Below are positions 37,008 through 45,702 of a DNA stretch of 55,741 bases, in pieces. The notes below the pieces were generated by a model that saw only the letters and a list, made by a program, of their open reading frames with translations, made no database searches and was not told where the DNA came from. The first letter of the stretch is position 1. Each line of letters begins with the position of its first letter. The stretch comes from Spirochaetaceae bacterium bin103 (GTDB lineage Bacteria > Spirochaetota > Spirochaetia > SZUA-6 > Bin103): contig MPNH01000035.1 in assembly GCA_002238925.1 (NCBI GenBank), forward strand, positions 1-55,741, given 5' to 3'. The position numbers and the translations under genes are program-made.

Positions 37008-37051
37008 ACAAACGTGTCACCGTGTCGTAATCACGGAGATGCTCGCCTCAA

Positions 37052-37080
37052 TTGGTACACGCAATGCCGGACCGTGTAAA
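37052..37080 (-). promoter_or_regulatory. Candidate promoter of the oxoamine synthase operon
   Basis: On the minus strand, TTTACA (37080-37075) and TACCAA (37057-37052) are 17 bp apart. The predicted start is near 37045, about 38 bp before the gene. Confidence 0.35.
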
Positions 37081-37115
37081 GATGACCAGCCAACACTCAG
37101 CCACACTCGTGCGGT

Positions 37116-37820
37116 TCACGGCGATTCCGGTGCACTCTTGGCCAGGGCGCGAAACAGGTCGGCGAACTCCGGGGCCGACCACTCGCGGACGCCGATGATG
37201 CGGGCCAGAATCGAACCATCCTGGCCGATGATGTAGCTCATCGGCAGGGTGCGCGCACCGTACGCCGCCGATATCTCGCCGCTGCTGTCGAGCAGGATCT
37301 GGAATGACAGCTCCAGTTCGCCGGCGAAGCTGCGCACCTGTGCGGCATCCTCCTGAAGGTTGATCGCCAGCATGGCGAAGTTGGCCTGGTCGCCGAGTTC
37401 GTCGTGCAGTTCCTGCAGGTCGGGCATTTCGGTGCGGCACGGCCCGCACCACGTGGCCCAGAAGTTCAGGAACACCACCGAGCCGCGGTAGTTCTGCAAG
37501 GAATGGATCTCACCGGCAAGGTCGGCCAGGTCGAAGTCCACCGCCTGCACCGCCCGGCTCGGCAGTTGGAAGCCGAGATCCTGCATCGTGTCGGTCAGTC
37601 CGCGTTCGGCCGTGGCATCGCCGCCGGAGGGGGAGAGGTCGGCCGCCGGCGCCGGCTGCGCATGCGATGCCGGATCCGGAGCCGGTTGTTGCCGTTCGCG
37701 GCGCCCGAACGCGTGTCCGGGGCTGGCCGCGAGTCCGGCGGCGAGCGCCAGCAGGACCAGCCGCGCCGGCCACGACGATCCCGGCCGACGCAACCGGGCG
37801 AAGGCGCCGTCACTTCCCAT
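37116..37820 (-). CDS. TlpA/ResA-like thioredoxin-fold protein
   Basis: A 234-residue exported thiol-disulfide protein. From the ATG at 37820 it has a basic start and a signal peptide (about residues 18-38, A-S-P-G-H-A), a Pro/Ala linker, then an AlkC/TlpA-type domain with the redox motif W-C-G-P-C. The cis-proline region reads L-P-M-S-Y-I-I. It would reduce disulfides in the periplasm, for example in cytochrome maturation. It forms a minus-strand pair with the CPBP protease gene upstream, 22 bp apart. Confidence 0.88.
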   Translation of the reverse strand: MGSDGAFARLRRPGSSWPARLVLLALAAGLAASPGHAFGRRERQQPAPDPASHAQPAPAADLSPSGGDATAERGLTDTMQDLGFQLPSRAVQAVDFDLADLAGEIHSLQNYRGSVVFLNFWATWCGPCRTEMPDLQELHDELGDQANFAMLAINLQEDAAQVRSFAGELELSFQILLDSSGEISAAYGARTLPMSYIIGQDGSILARIIGVREWSAPEFADLFRALAKSAPESP

Positions 37821-37842
37821 CGTGCGGATGGTAACCGGACGG

Positions 37843-38595
37843 CTACGCCTGCAACAAGGTTCCGGGCGGGAGCAGGGTGGCCGCCAGCACCAGGCCGTTG
37901 AACAAGGCGTGCGCCAGCACCACGCGATGCAAGGAGGGGCGCTGTCGAAATAACCGAACCAGAACGACACCCATCAGCACGGCGAACGCGGCGGCGCCCC
38001 AGCCCTGGTAGAGATGGCCGGCGCCGAACAGCAGCGCGGAGCCGAGCGTCGCCAGCCATGCCGGCGCTCCCGCCCCCTGCAGGGTGGTTACGAAGTAGGC
38101 CCGGAAGTACGACTCTTCGCGGTATGCTCCGGCCACCACGAAGGCGGCCGCGAGCGGAACCTCGCCGGCATGCTCCAGCCGCCAGCGGTGGCCGCTGCGC
38201 AGCACGCCCCCGAGCGATTCCGGCAGGAGGTTCAGCAGCGCACTCACGGCCGCCAGGGCGGCAACCATCGCGGTCGCGATCAGCAACGCCTCGCCGGCGT
38301 CCCGGCCCCGCAGCCGCCAGTCGACCGCCTCGCGGCCAGCGTCGCAGCGAACGATCAGCAGCATCGCAGCGGCCTGCAGCGCTGCCAGCAGGGTGCCCGC
38401 GGCCAACGAGCGTGGCAGCGGTGCCAGAAACGCCGGCAGCGAAAGCAACAGGTAGACCGCGCCCAGGCGCGCGAGGGCGCCGACCGCACTGCGTTGCGCC
38501 GCTCCCGGCGCGCGTAATCCACCCGCTCCGCGTCGTCCGGCGGCGTGCCGGCTGTCGGTCCCGGTTCCGGGCAAGGCGGCCATGGGCGCCATCAT
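37843..38595 (-). CDS. CPBP-family intramembrane metalloprotease (CAAX-like)
   Basis: A 250-residue membrane protein with about seven hydrophobic segments. The Abi/CPBP motifs are present: A-Y-R-E-E-S-Y-F-R (motif 1), F-G-A-G-H-L-Y-Q-G (motif 2), and H-A-L-F-N-G (motif 3), supplying the metal-binding Glu and His residues. Such proteins cleave membrane substrates or act in immunity and maturation; nothing here tells which. The start is uncertain among ATGs at 38595, 38592 and 38583. Divergent from comEC with a 26-bp gap. Confidence 0.8.
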   Translation of the reverse strand: MMAPMAALPGTGTDSRHAAGRRGAGGLRAPGAAQRSAVGALARLGAVYLLLSLPAFLAPLPRSLAAGTLLAALQAAAMLLIVRCDAGREAVDWRLRGRDAGEALLIATAMVAALAAVSALLNLLPESLGGVLRSGHRWRLEHAGEVPLAAAFVVAGAYREESYFRAYFVTTLQGAGAPAWLATLGSALLFGAGHLYQGWGAAAFAVLMGVVLVRLFRQRPSLHRVVLAHALFNGLVLAATLLPPGTLLQA

Positions 38596-38621
38596 AGCGG
38601 ACAGATCCGACCGGCGCCCGG

Positions 38622-40076
38622 TTGAAGCGCCAGCGTTCCGGCGGCGTTGGTTGTAGCGTGGCTGATGAAGCACGGGCTCGTCCCATCCGGCTCACCCCCG
38701 CGATCGCCGCGGCGGGCGCCAGCGTACCGTACCTGTTGGCGGCCGACCGTCTCCTGCCTGCCGCCCTGAACCCCGGTCAGGCGCTGCTCCTTGGCGTCCC
38801 GGCGTTCTGCTTCGCCGCGGCCGCGCTGGCGCTGGCCGGCGGCGGCGTGATCCGGCGGCTGGTGCTGGCTGCCGCGGCCGGGTGCGTGCTGGCCGGCGGC
38901 GCCGAGCTCGGCGAGCGCCTGGCCGGCGCCGGTGCCGGTGCCGGCCTGCCGATGGACCAGATTGACGAATTGCATGGCGTGCTGCTCGAGGATGCATCGC
39001 TGCGCAACGCCGGCGTGTCCTATCGCATTGCCGTCCGGCAGGTCGGTTCGGAGCGTCTCGACGCGCGCGCGTCCGCTCGTTTCGTGGCGCGGATTACGCT
39101 CCCGGCCGAGGCCGCCGAACGCGCCTATCGCGGCCGGAAGGTTGCCGTGCGCGCGGTCGTACTGTTCGGAGGGGACCCGGTGCGCGGGCGGGCGGGGGAG
39201 GTGCGTCTCGGCGCATACGCATCGTACTGGGCGGCGGGCCGCGCCGTGGTGCGCTACCGCCTGGAGCGGCTCATACTCAATCTGGGACGGCCGTCGGCAG
39301 CCCTCCTTGCCGCCGTGCTGCTCGGCGACCGGCACCACCTCACGGCGGAACAGGTCGCCGGCTTCCGGCGCGCCGGCGCGCTCCACCTGCTGGCTCTGTC
39401 GGGGCTTCACGTCGGACTGGTATACCTGCTTGCCGTGTCCGCCGGGCGCGGCCTGGCGCTGGCCGGGATGGCGGTTGCGCCGCGCTGGCAGCGGGGCTGG
39501 GCGGCGGCTGCCGTGCTGCTCGGGGTAGGCGCGGTGTTCCTGTACGTGGAACTGGCCGGCGCGCGCCCGTCGCTGGCGCGTGCCACCACCATGCTTGCGC
39601 TGGCGCGGCTGGCCGCCGCCGCCGGCCGCCACCCCGGCTCCGTGAACGTGCTCGCCCTGTCCGCCCTGGTAATTGTCGCCACCGACCCGCGCTCGGTGCA
39701 TGAACTCTCCTTTCAGCTTTCCTATGCCGCGCTGCTCGGAATCCTGCTGATCGGACCGCCGCTGGCCCGCCGCCTGCCCGCGCTCCTGCCGCCGGGGGCG
39801 CGCGGGGTGTGCGGCATGGCGGTCGGGGCGCAGTTGGCGACCCTGCCTCTGGTGCTCGCGACGTTCGGGCGGGCGCATCCGGTGGGCGTGGTGTCGGGAC
39901 TGGTGCTGGTGCCGTGCACGGCGCTGTTCCTGTGGGCCGGCATCGGCGCCGTGGCGCTGTCGGCGCTCACCGGCGGCGCACTCGACCCGGTTACCCGCGT
40001 CCCGCTGAACCTGTTGTATATTGCACTTACCATGCTCAATAGTCTGTTCGGGTACGCACCGGGAGTGCGCTGGTGA
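38622..40076 (+). CDS. ComEC/Rec2-type competence protein (membrane domain only)
   Basis: A 484-residue polytopic protein of the DNA-uptake channel family. The competence domain (about residues 210-470) has the typical G-D-R-H-H-L, F-R-R-A-G-A-L-H-L-L-A-L-S-G-L-H-V-G and Q-L-S-Y-A-A-L-L-G-I segments. The C-terminal metallo-beta-lactamase domain of full ComEC is absent. TTG at 38622 or GTG at 38658 may be the start; neither has a strong ribosome-binding site. The stop overlaps the rsmA start. Actual competence cannot be concluded, since no other uptake genes are seen. Confidence 0.85.
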   Translation: MKRQRSGGVGCSVADEARARPIRLTPAIAAAGASVPYLLAADRLLPAALNPGQALLLGVPAFCFAAAALALAGGGVIRRLVLAAAAGCVLAGGAELGERLAGAGAGAGLPMDQIDELHGVLLEDASLRNAGVSYRIAVRQVGSERLDARASARFVARITLPAEAAERAYRGRKVAVRAVVLFGGDPVRGRAGEVRLGAYASYWAAGRAVVRYRLERLILNLGRPSAALLAAVLLGDRHHLTAEQVAGFRRAGALHLLALSGLHVGLVYLLAVSAGRGLALAGMAVAPRWQRGWAAAAVLLGVGAVFLYVELAGARPSLARATTMLALARLAAAAGRHPGSVNVLALSALVIVATDPRSVHELSFQLSYAALLGILLIGPPLARRLPALLPPGARGVCGMAVGAQLATLPLVLATFGRAHPVGVVSGLVLVPCTALFLWAGIGAVALSALTGGALDPVTRVPLNLLYIALTMLNSLFGYAPGVRW

Positions 40077-40990
40077 ACCACAACTCACCGGCCGAGGTTC
40101 GTGCCGAGTTGGACCGGCTCACCGTGGAACCCAAGAAGCGGTGGGGACAGAATTTCATGGTCAACCCGCGCACCCGGCGGAAGCTGATCGAGACCCTGGA
40201 GATCGGGGATGGCGAGACGGTGTGGGAAATCGGCCCCGGCCTCGGCGCCCTCACCACCGAACTGGTGCCGCGCTGCGCCCGGTTGATCCTGTTCGAAATC
40301 GATTACGGCCTGATCCGCCACCTGGGCGGCGAGTTCGGCGATCACGCTCACGTAGATATCGTGGCGGGAGACTTTCTGCGCACCTGGCAGCAGGCGAAAG
40401 ACGACCACGGAGCCCCGCACCGGATCGTCGGCAACCTGCCGTACCGCAGTGCGTCAGCCATCATCGCCGCGCTCGTGGAGCATGGCGCGCTGCCCGCGCA
40501 TGCCGTGTTCACGGTGCAGAAGGAGTTGGCCGACCGCATCGTGGCGCCGGCGGGTTCGCGCAACTATTCGTCGTTCTCCGTGCTCTGCCAGTGCCTGAGC
40601 GAGGTGCGTTCGCACGGTGAACTGGCGCCAGGCACGTTCTACCCGGCCCCGGAGGTCACGTCCACCGTGATTGGGCTGCGCCCCGGCGGCGCCGCGCGCC
40701 GCGTGCGCAATCGGGACGTGCTGTTCGCTTTGATTCGGGCCTCGTTCCAGGCGCGCCGCAAGACGCTGCGCAACAACCTGCTCGCCCAGGGCGGCTTCGG
40801 TCTCAGCAAGGCGGACCTCCTGGACGCGGTCGAAGCCGCCGGCGTGGATGCCGGGAGCCGCGCCGAGGAACTGTCGCCGGCCACCGTCGTGCGGCTCGCC
40901 AACGCGCTGGTCGGATCGGGGGCCGCGGTGCCGCCGCAAGCGCCGCTCGGCGCACCCGAAGAGGAGGAAGGGGAGCCGGAGTCTAAATGA
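40073..40990 (+). CDS. rsmA: 16S rRNA dimethyladenosine methyltransferase RsmA/KsgA
   Basis: Dimethylates two adjacent adenines near the 3' end of 16S rRNA. The N-terminal K-K-R-W-G-Q-N-F, the SAM-binding E-I-G-P-G-L-G-A-L-T and the catalytic N-L-P-Y motif (V-G-N-L-P-Y) are all visible. Length 305, with a short acidic tail. The GTG start overlaps comEC by 4 bp. Its last 8 bp overlap the end of dapA on the other strand. Confidence 0.94.
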   Translation: MNHNSPAEVRAELDRLTVEPKKRWGQNFMVNPRTRRKLIETLEIGDGETVWEIGPGLGALTTELVPRCARLILFEIDYGLIRHLGGEFGDHAHVDIVAGDFLRTWQQAKDDHGAPHRIVGNLPYRSASAIIAALVEHGALPAHAVFTVQKELADRIVAPAGSRNYSSFSVLCQCLSEVRSHGELAPGTFYPAPEVTSTVIGLRPGGAARRVRNRDVLFALIRASFQARRKTLRNNLLAQGGFGLSKADLLDAVEAAGVDAGSRAEELSPATVVRLANALVGSGAAVPPQAPLGAPEEEEGEPESK

Positions 40991-41861
40991 CGCCGTGTTC
41001 CTTCAGCACGCGCCGCAACTCCTGCTTGGCGGCGTCGGTCAGCGGCGTCATCGGCAGGCGGTAGGTTTCCTCCAGCAGCCCGGCCGCGTGCATCGCTCCC
41101 TTCACCGGGATCGGGTTGGTGTCCAGGCCCATCAGGGCGTTGATTACCGGCAGAATCTCGTAGTGCACGGCGCGCGCTGCGGCGGTGTCGCCGTTCAGCA
41201 TGTGCTGCACCAGCTCCACCATCTTGCCCGGCAGCAGGTTGCTGGTCACCGAGATGATCCCGTTGCCGCCGAGCGCCATCAGCGGCAGCGTGATCGCGTC
41301 GTCGCCGCTCAGCACGGTAAAGCCGGGCGGGCGGCGCAGAATCAGGTCCATCATCTGGTCGATGTCGCCGCTCGCCTCCTTGACGCCGACGATGTTGGGG
41401 TGCTCGGCGAGCGTGAGCATGGTCTCGTTGTCGATGTTCTTGCCGACGCGTCCGGGGATGTTGTAGACGATCAGCGGCAGGTCCACCGAGTCGGCGAGCA
41501 ACTGGAAGTGGCGCAGGAAGCCGGTCGCCGACGGCTTGTTGTAGTAGCCGGCCACGTGCAGGCTGGCCTCGGCGCCAACCTCCTTGGCGAACCTGGTGTG
41601 CTCGAGCGCTTCGACGGTGTTGTTCGATCCGCAGCCGGCGATCACGGGGACGCGGCCGGCACACTGGTCCACCACCACGCGGATCACTTCGTGGTGTTCC
41701 TCGTCGGTCAGGGTCGGACTCTCACCGGTGGTGCCGACCGGCACCAGGCCGGTGATGCCGGCGTCGATCTGGCGGTCGACCAGCTTCCTGAGGGTGTCGC
41801 GGTCCAGCTCGCCGGTAGCGGTAAACGGCGTCACCAGGGCGGTAAAGGTTCCTTCAAACAT
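40983..41861 (-). CDS. dapA: 4-hydroxy-tetrahydrodipicolinate synthase
   Basis: Condenses pyruvate with aspartate semialdehyde, the first committed step to lysine and meso-diaminopimelate. The Schiff-base Lys161 lies in V-G-V-K-E-A-S-G-D, Tyr133 in Y-N-I-P-G-R, and the G-T-T-G-E-S loop at about 43-48. Length 292 is standard. It is followed upstream by dapB, 3 bp away, so the two form a dapB-dapA operon. Confidence 0.96.
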   Translation of the reverse strand: MFEGTFTALVTPFTATGELDRDTLRKLVDRQIDAGITGLVPVGTTGESPTLTDEEHHEVIRVVVDQCAGRVPVIAGCGSNNTVEALEHTRFAKEVGAEASLHVAGYYNKPSATGFLRHFQLLADSVDLPLIVYNIPGRVGKNIDNETMLTLAEHPNIVGVKEASGDIDQMMDLILRRPPGFTVLSGDDAITLPLMALGGNGIISVTSNLLPGKMVELVQHMLNGDTAAARAVHYEILPVINALMGLDTNPIPVKGAMHAAGLLEETYRLPMTPLTDAAKQELRRVLKEHGVI

Positions 41862-41864
41862 CGG

Positions 41865-42620
41865 TCAGGCCAACATATCATCGATCAGGTCGTCGATTCC
41901 ATACATGCCGCGCCGCCCGCCGCCCGCGGAAAGCCACTCGGCTGCGCGCAACGCACCGGCGGCCAAGTTGGCGCGCCCGCGCGCCCGGTGGGTCAGTTCG
42001 ATGGTGTCGTCGGCCGAGTCCCACAACAGCGTGTGGGTGCCCGGCTCCTCGCCGCCGCGCACCGACGCCACGTGTAGTTCGTCGGCGTCGATCGGGCGGT
42101 CGAGCCGCTCGGTTGCCACCCGCCGCTTGCGCGAACTTGCCCCGAGCACCGCGTTCGCGATGGTCAGGGCGGTTCCCGACGGGGAGTCCGCCTTGCGGCG
42201 GTGGTGGCGTTCGAAGATGGCGATGTCATAGTCGTCGAACGGGTCCAGCAGTGCCGTTGCACGTGCCGCCAAGCGCAGGAACAACTGTACACCGAGCGAG
42301 AAGTTGCTCGCGTGCAGGTAGCCGCTGCCGCCGCCGGCCACGATGGTGCTCACCTCGTCCAGGCGGTCGCCCCAGCCGGTGGTGCCGACCGCGGCGGCCA
42401 AGCCGTATTGCGCGTAGCGGCGCGCGTTGTCCACCACCGCCTCGGCGGCGCCGAACTCGATCGCCACGTCGGCCGCGGCGGCAATATCGGCGCTTAGCGC
42501 ACCGGCGTCGGCCTCCGCCACGTGCGGGTCGATGCGGGCGACGATGTCATGGCCGGCGGCGCCGGCGAGCCGTTCGGTTTCACGGCCCATGCGTCCGTAA
42601 CCGACAATCGCGATCCTCAT
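41865..42620 (-). CDS. dapB: 4-hydroxy-tetrahydrodipicolinate reductase
   Basis: The second enzyme of the same pathway, NAD(P)H-dependent. The N-terminal dinucleotide motif reads V-G-Y-G-R-M-G-R-E, and the substrate loop is H-H-R-R-K-A-D-S-P-S-G-T-A (E. coli H-H-R-H-K-V-D-A-P-S-G-T-A). The ATG at 42620 is chosen because it starts right at M-R-I-A-I-V-G. Length 251. The gene is divergent from the TyrA-like gene across 57 bp. Confidence 0.95.
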   Translation of the reverse strand: MRIAIVGYGRMGRETERLAGAAGHDIVARIDPHVAEADAGALSADIAAAADVAIEFGAAEAVVDNARRYAQYGLAAAVGTTGWGDRLDEVSTIVAGGGSGYLHASNFSLGVQLFLRLAARATALLDPFDDYDIAIFERHHRRKADSPSGTALTIANAVLGASSRKRRVATERLDRPIDADELHVASVRGGEEPGTHTLLWDSADDTIELTHRARGRANLAAGALRAAEWLSAGGGRRGMYGIDDLIDDMLA

Positions 42621-42677
42621 GGCGCGGCCATCATAGCGCGGCGCGCCGGATGTTGCGACCGGCGCAGGTCTTTTCGT

Positions 42678-43430
42678 ATGATCCGCCACGTGCAATTAGG
42701 CATCTACGGCCTGGGGCGCTTCGGGGTGTTCTGGGCCGCCCAGTTGGCGCGCCACTTCCCGGTGTGCGCATACTCGCGCCGCCTCCACCGCCCGCCCGCC
42801 GGCGTGCGCATGGTTTCCGAGCGGCAGGTACTGCAGTGTCCGGTGGTGATCCTGTGCGTCGCCATCTCCGCCTTCGAGGAGGTGGTCGACCGTATCGCGC
42901 CGCGGCTGCAACCGCGTACGCTGGTGATGGACACCTGTTCGATCAAGGGCGTGGCGGCCCGCGTCATGGAGCAGCGCCTGCCGCCCACGATGCAGATTCT
43001 CGCCACCCATCCGATGTTCGGTCCGGACTCGGCGCGCGGCGGTATCAAAGGCCTGCCGATGATCCTGTGTCCGGTGCGCATCTCCGCCGCCGCCCTGCAG
43101 GAGTGGCGCCACCGATTCTCGGCGATGGGGCTGCGCGTCATGACCATGACCGCCGACGAGCACGATCACGAGGCGGCATTCACCCAGGGCGTGGCCCACT
43201 ACCTCGGGCGGGTGCTGGCAGAAATGGGGCTGCAGCGATCCGAGATCGCCACCGTCGGCTACCAGAAGCTGCGCGAAATCGTGGAGCAGACCTGCAACGA
43301 TTCGATGCAGCTGTTCGTCGACCTGCAGCGCTACAATCCCTACACCGCCGAGATGCGGGCGCGGCTGGAGGACGCCTTGAGCAGCGTGCGCAGCCAGCTC
43401 GATGCGCGCTGCACTCCCCCCGCGGACTGA
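42678..43430 (+). CDS. Prephenate dehydrogenase (TyrA)-like protein
   Basis: A 250-residue protein with an N-terminal NAD(P)-binding Rossmann motif G-I-Y-G-L-G-R-F-G and the TyrA-type H-P-M-F-G-P-D-S segment near residue 113. The C-terminal helical dimerisation domain is short. It probably converts prephenate or arogenate in tyrosine synthesis. It lacks the chorismate mutase or ACT domains of larger forms. It ends 61 bp before tRNA-Lys. Confidence 0.83.
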   Translation: MIRHVQLGIYGLGRFGVFWAAQLARHFPVCAYSRRLHRPPAGVRMVSERQVLQCPVVILCVAISAFEEVVDRIAPRLQPRTLVMDTCSIKGVAARVMEQRLPPTMQILATHPMFGPDSARGGIKGLPMILCPVRISAAALQEWRHRFSAMGLRVMTMTADEHDHEAAFTQGVAHYLGRVLAEMGLQRSEIATVGYQKLREIVEQTCNDSMQLFVDLQRYNPYTAEMRARLEDALSSVRSQLDARCTPPAD

Positions 43431-43450
43431 CCCCCGCGGGGCAGCCGAGG

Positions 43451-43479
43451 TTTACTTCGGGGCCGCCGCTGCCTACACT
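43451..43479 (+). promoter_or_regulatory. Candidate promoter of tRNA-Lys
   Basis: TTTACT (43451-43456) and TACACT (43474-43479) are 17 bp apart, predicting a start near 43486, about 6 bp before the tRNA. Confidence 0.5.
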
Positions 43480-43491
43480 TTCGTTCCACCG

Positions 43492-43564
43492 GGGCCGCTA
43501 GCTCAGTCGGTAGAGCAACAGCCTTTTAAGCTGTGGGTCGACGGTTCGAATCCGTCGCGGCTCA
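43492..43564 (+). tRNA. tRNA-Lys (anticodon TTT)
   Basis: A complete cloverleaf: acceptor stem GGGCCGC with GCGGCTC (one G-U pair), D-arm GCTC-AGTCGGTA-GAGC, anticodon stem ACAGC/GCTGT around the loop CTTTTAA, and T-arm GACGG-TTCGAAT-CCGTC. Discriminator base A; CCA is not encoded. Confidence 0.96.
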
Positions 43565-43600
43565 ATCCCCTGTCCACGAATTCCCTGTCACGGAGCGACC

Positions 43601-44785
43601 ATGCTGCCTCTGTCGAAATACACCGTGCTCGATCTCACCATCGCCCGCGCCGGGCCCACGGCCGTGCGCCTGCTCGCGGACTGGGGCGCGAACGTCATCA
43701 AGATCGAGCCGCCGCCGGGACAGGGCCGCACGCCTGCCAAGGTCACCGGTGCGCGCCACGAACCCGACGAGCAGAACATGCACCGCAACAAGCGCGGCTT
43801 GACGATCGACCTGAAGAATCCGGACGGCAACAAGCTGTTCATGCACCTGGTGAAGAAGGCGGACGTGGTCGCCGAGAATTTTCGTGCCGATGTCAAGCAT
43901 CGCCTCGGTGTCGATTACGAATCCGTGCGCAAGGCGAACCCGAAGATCATCTACGCGAGCATCTCGGGATTCGGGCAGTCGGGCCCGTACCGCGACCGGC
44001 CCGGCGTCGATCAGATCGTGCAGGGCACCTGCGGCCTCATGTCAGTGACCGGGCATCAGGGACAGGGGCCGGTGCGCGCGGGCATCGCGATCAGCGACAC
44101 CTCGGCGGGCATGTTTCTCGGCCAGGGCATTCTGCTTGCATTGCTGCACCGGGAGCGCACCGGCGAGGGGCAGTGGGTGCACACGTCACTGCTGGAGTCG
44201 ATGCTGTGCAAGATCGACTTTCAGGGCGCCCGCTACACGATGAACCGCGACGTGGCGAAGCAACAGGGCAACGATCACCCCGTGTACGTGCCAATGGGCA
44301 CATTCGAGTCGAAGGACGGATTGGTCAACGTCGCGGCGAACTCCGCGAAGATGTTCCGGAACCTGTGCAAGGCGACCGGCGCGGAACACATTCTCGGCAA
44401 TCCCGCGTTTGCCGACGATGGAGGGCGCCGCAAGCACCGGGCGGAGCTCAACGAGAAAGTGAACGAGGTGACGCGCACGTTCACGACGGCCGAGCTGGTG
44501 GAGAAGTTGAACGCGGTGGGCGTACCCTGCGGGCCGATCTATGACATCGGCGAGGCGTTCGAGGATCCGCAGGCCAGGCACCTGCGCATGACCAAGGTGG
44601 CGCACCACAGGGAATTGGGCGACGTGGAGCTGATCCGCTCGCCGATCAACCTGTCGCTGTTCCCGCACGGCGGCGAGTTCCACCACGCGGCGCCCGATCC
44701 GGGCCAGAACCGGAGAGAGGTGCTGCGCGATTTCGGCTACGACGCCCGGGAAATCGACAGACTGATCGCGGCGGGAGCCGTTTGA
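43601..44785 (+). CDS. CaiB/BaiF-family CoA-transferase
   Basis: A 394-residue class-III CoA-transferase, which moves CoA between carboxylic acids through an aspartyl-anhydride. The probable catalytic aspartate is Asp137 in R-P-G-V-D-Q-I. The N-terminal V-L-D-L-T, the G-A-x-V-I-K-I-E-P segment, the L-D-L-K and the S-G-F-G-Q-S-G-P-Y motifs are typical. The substrate is not evident. The gene starts 36 bp after tRNA-Lys and is followed after 1 bp by a crotonase-like gene, so the two probably act on one acyl-CoA. Confidence 0.9.
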   Translation: MLPLSKYTVLDLTIARAGPTAVRLLADWGANVIKIEPPPGQGRTPAKVTGARHEPDEQNMHRNKRGLTIDLKNPDGNKLFMHLVKKADVVAENFRADVKHRLGVDYESVRKANPKIIYASISGFGQSGPYRDRPGVDQIVQGTCGLMSVTGHQGQGPVRAGIAISDTSAGMFLGQGILLALLHRERTGEGQWVHTSLLESMLCKIDFQGARYTMNRDVAKQQGNDHPVYVPMGTFESKDGLVNVAANSAKMFRNLCKATGAEHILGNPAFADDGGRRKHRAELNEKVNEVTRTFTTAELVEKLNAVGVPCGPIYDIGEAFEDPQARHLRMTKVAHHRELGDVELIRSPINLSLFPHGGEFHHAAPDPGQNRREVLRDFGYDAREIDRLIAAGAV

Positions 44786-44786
44786 A

Positions 44787-45596
44787 ATGGGGAGGCGCCA
44801 GATGGAACTGAAGACCGACAAGATGCTCGCGGAGGTGGACGGCGGCATCGGCTGGGTAACCTATAACAATCCCGCGCGGCGCAACGCCGTCTCGCTGGAG
44901 ATGTGGGAAGCGCAGGGCACGATTCTGGAAAGTTTCCAGAACGACGACGCCGTGCGTGTCGTGGTTCTGCGCGGGGCGGGCGGCAAGGCGTTCGTATCGG
45001 GCGCCGACATCTCCGAGTTCGAATCGAAACGCGCCACCGCCGAGCAGCGCGAGCACTACGAGAACGTCTCCGCCGCGGCCAATCGCTGGCTCGGCAGGCT
45101 CGACAAGCCGTTGATCGCCATGATCCAGGGCTACTGCATCGGCGGCGGTCTGGCCACCGCGCTCGCGGCCGATGTGCGCTTCGCGACGCCCGGATCGCAG
45201 TTCGGCATCCCGGCCGCCAAGCTCGGACTCGGCTACGGATACGGCGGTATCGCGGCCCTGGCCCGCCTGGTCGGACCGAGCGTTGCGCGCGACATCCTGT
45301 TCAGCGCGCGATTCCTGGACGCGGAAGAAGCGCTCCGCGTGGGCCTGATCAATTTTGTGGTCGACGACGACGCGCTCGAGGCACGCGTGCGCGAGTACGC
45401 CGGCCTGGTCTCGGCCAACGCGCCGTTGACCGTGCGCCTGTGCAAGGCCGCCGTGGGCGAGTTCGAACGCGATCCCGGCGAGCGCGACCTCGCCAAACTC
45501 CGCGAGCTGGTCAACGCCTGCTTCGACAGCGAAGATTACAAGGAAGGCCGCCGCGCCTTCATGGAGAAACGCCGCCCCAACTTCCGCGGCGCATGA
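44787..45596 (+). CDS. Enoyl-CoA hydratase/isomerase-family protein lacking both catalytic Glu
   Basis: A 269-residue crotonase-fold protein. The CoA/oxyanion elements F-V-S-G-A-D-I and C-I-G-G-G-L are present. Compared with the classical hydratase, the first catalytic glutamate (in G-G-G-C-E-L) is Ala here (G-G-G-L-A-T) and the second (in F-G-x-P-E) is also Ala (F-G-I-P-A-A). Classical hydration is therefore unlikely; isomerase, hydrolase, decarboxylase or non-catalytic roles are open. ATG 44787 or the in-frame ATG at 44802 may be the start. It is translationally close to the CaiB-type gene. Confidence 0.88.
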   Translation: MGRRQMELKTDKMLAEVDGGIGWVTYNNPARRNAVSLEMWEAQGTILESFQNDDAVRVVVLRGAGGKAFVSGADISEFESKRATAEQREHYENVSAAANRWLGRLDKPLIAMIQGYCIGGGLATALAADVRFATPGSQFGIPAAKLGLGYGYGGIAALARLVGPSVARDILFSARFLDAEEALRVGLINFVVDDDALEARVREYAGLVSANAPLTVRLCKAAVGEFERDPGERDLAKLRELVNACFDSEDYKEGRRAFMEKRRPNFRGA

Positions 45597-45702
45597 TACT
45601 CGCGTTGGCTCGACCGGCATGGTCGAACGATCGGGGCCTTGGGTGCCGGCACGTCGCGCGCTTGCTGGCGGGTCGCCCCAGCCTCAACGTCGTGGTACTA
45701 TC

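Noticed and set aside
38622..40076. A natural competence system around comEC
   Set aside because: Only the membrane domain of ComEC is present and no other DNA-uptake genes were found in the window.
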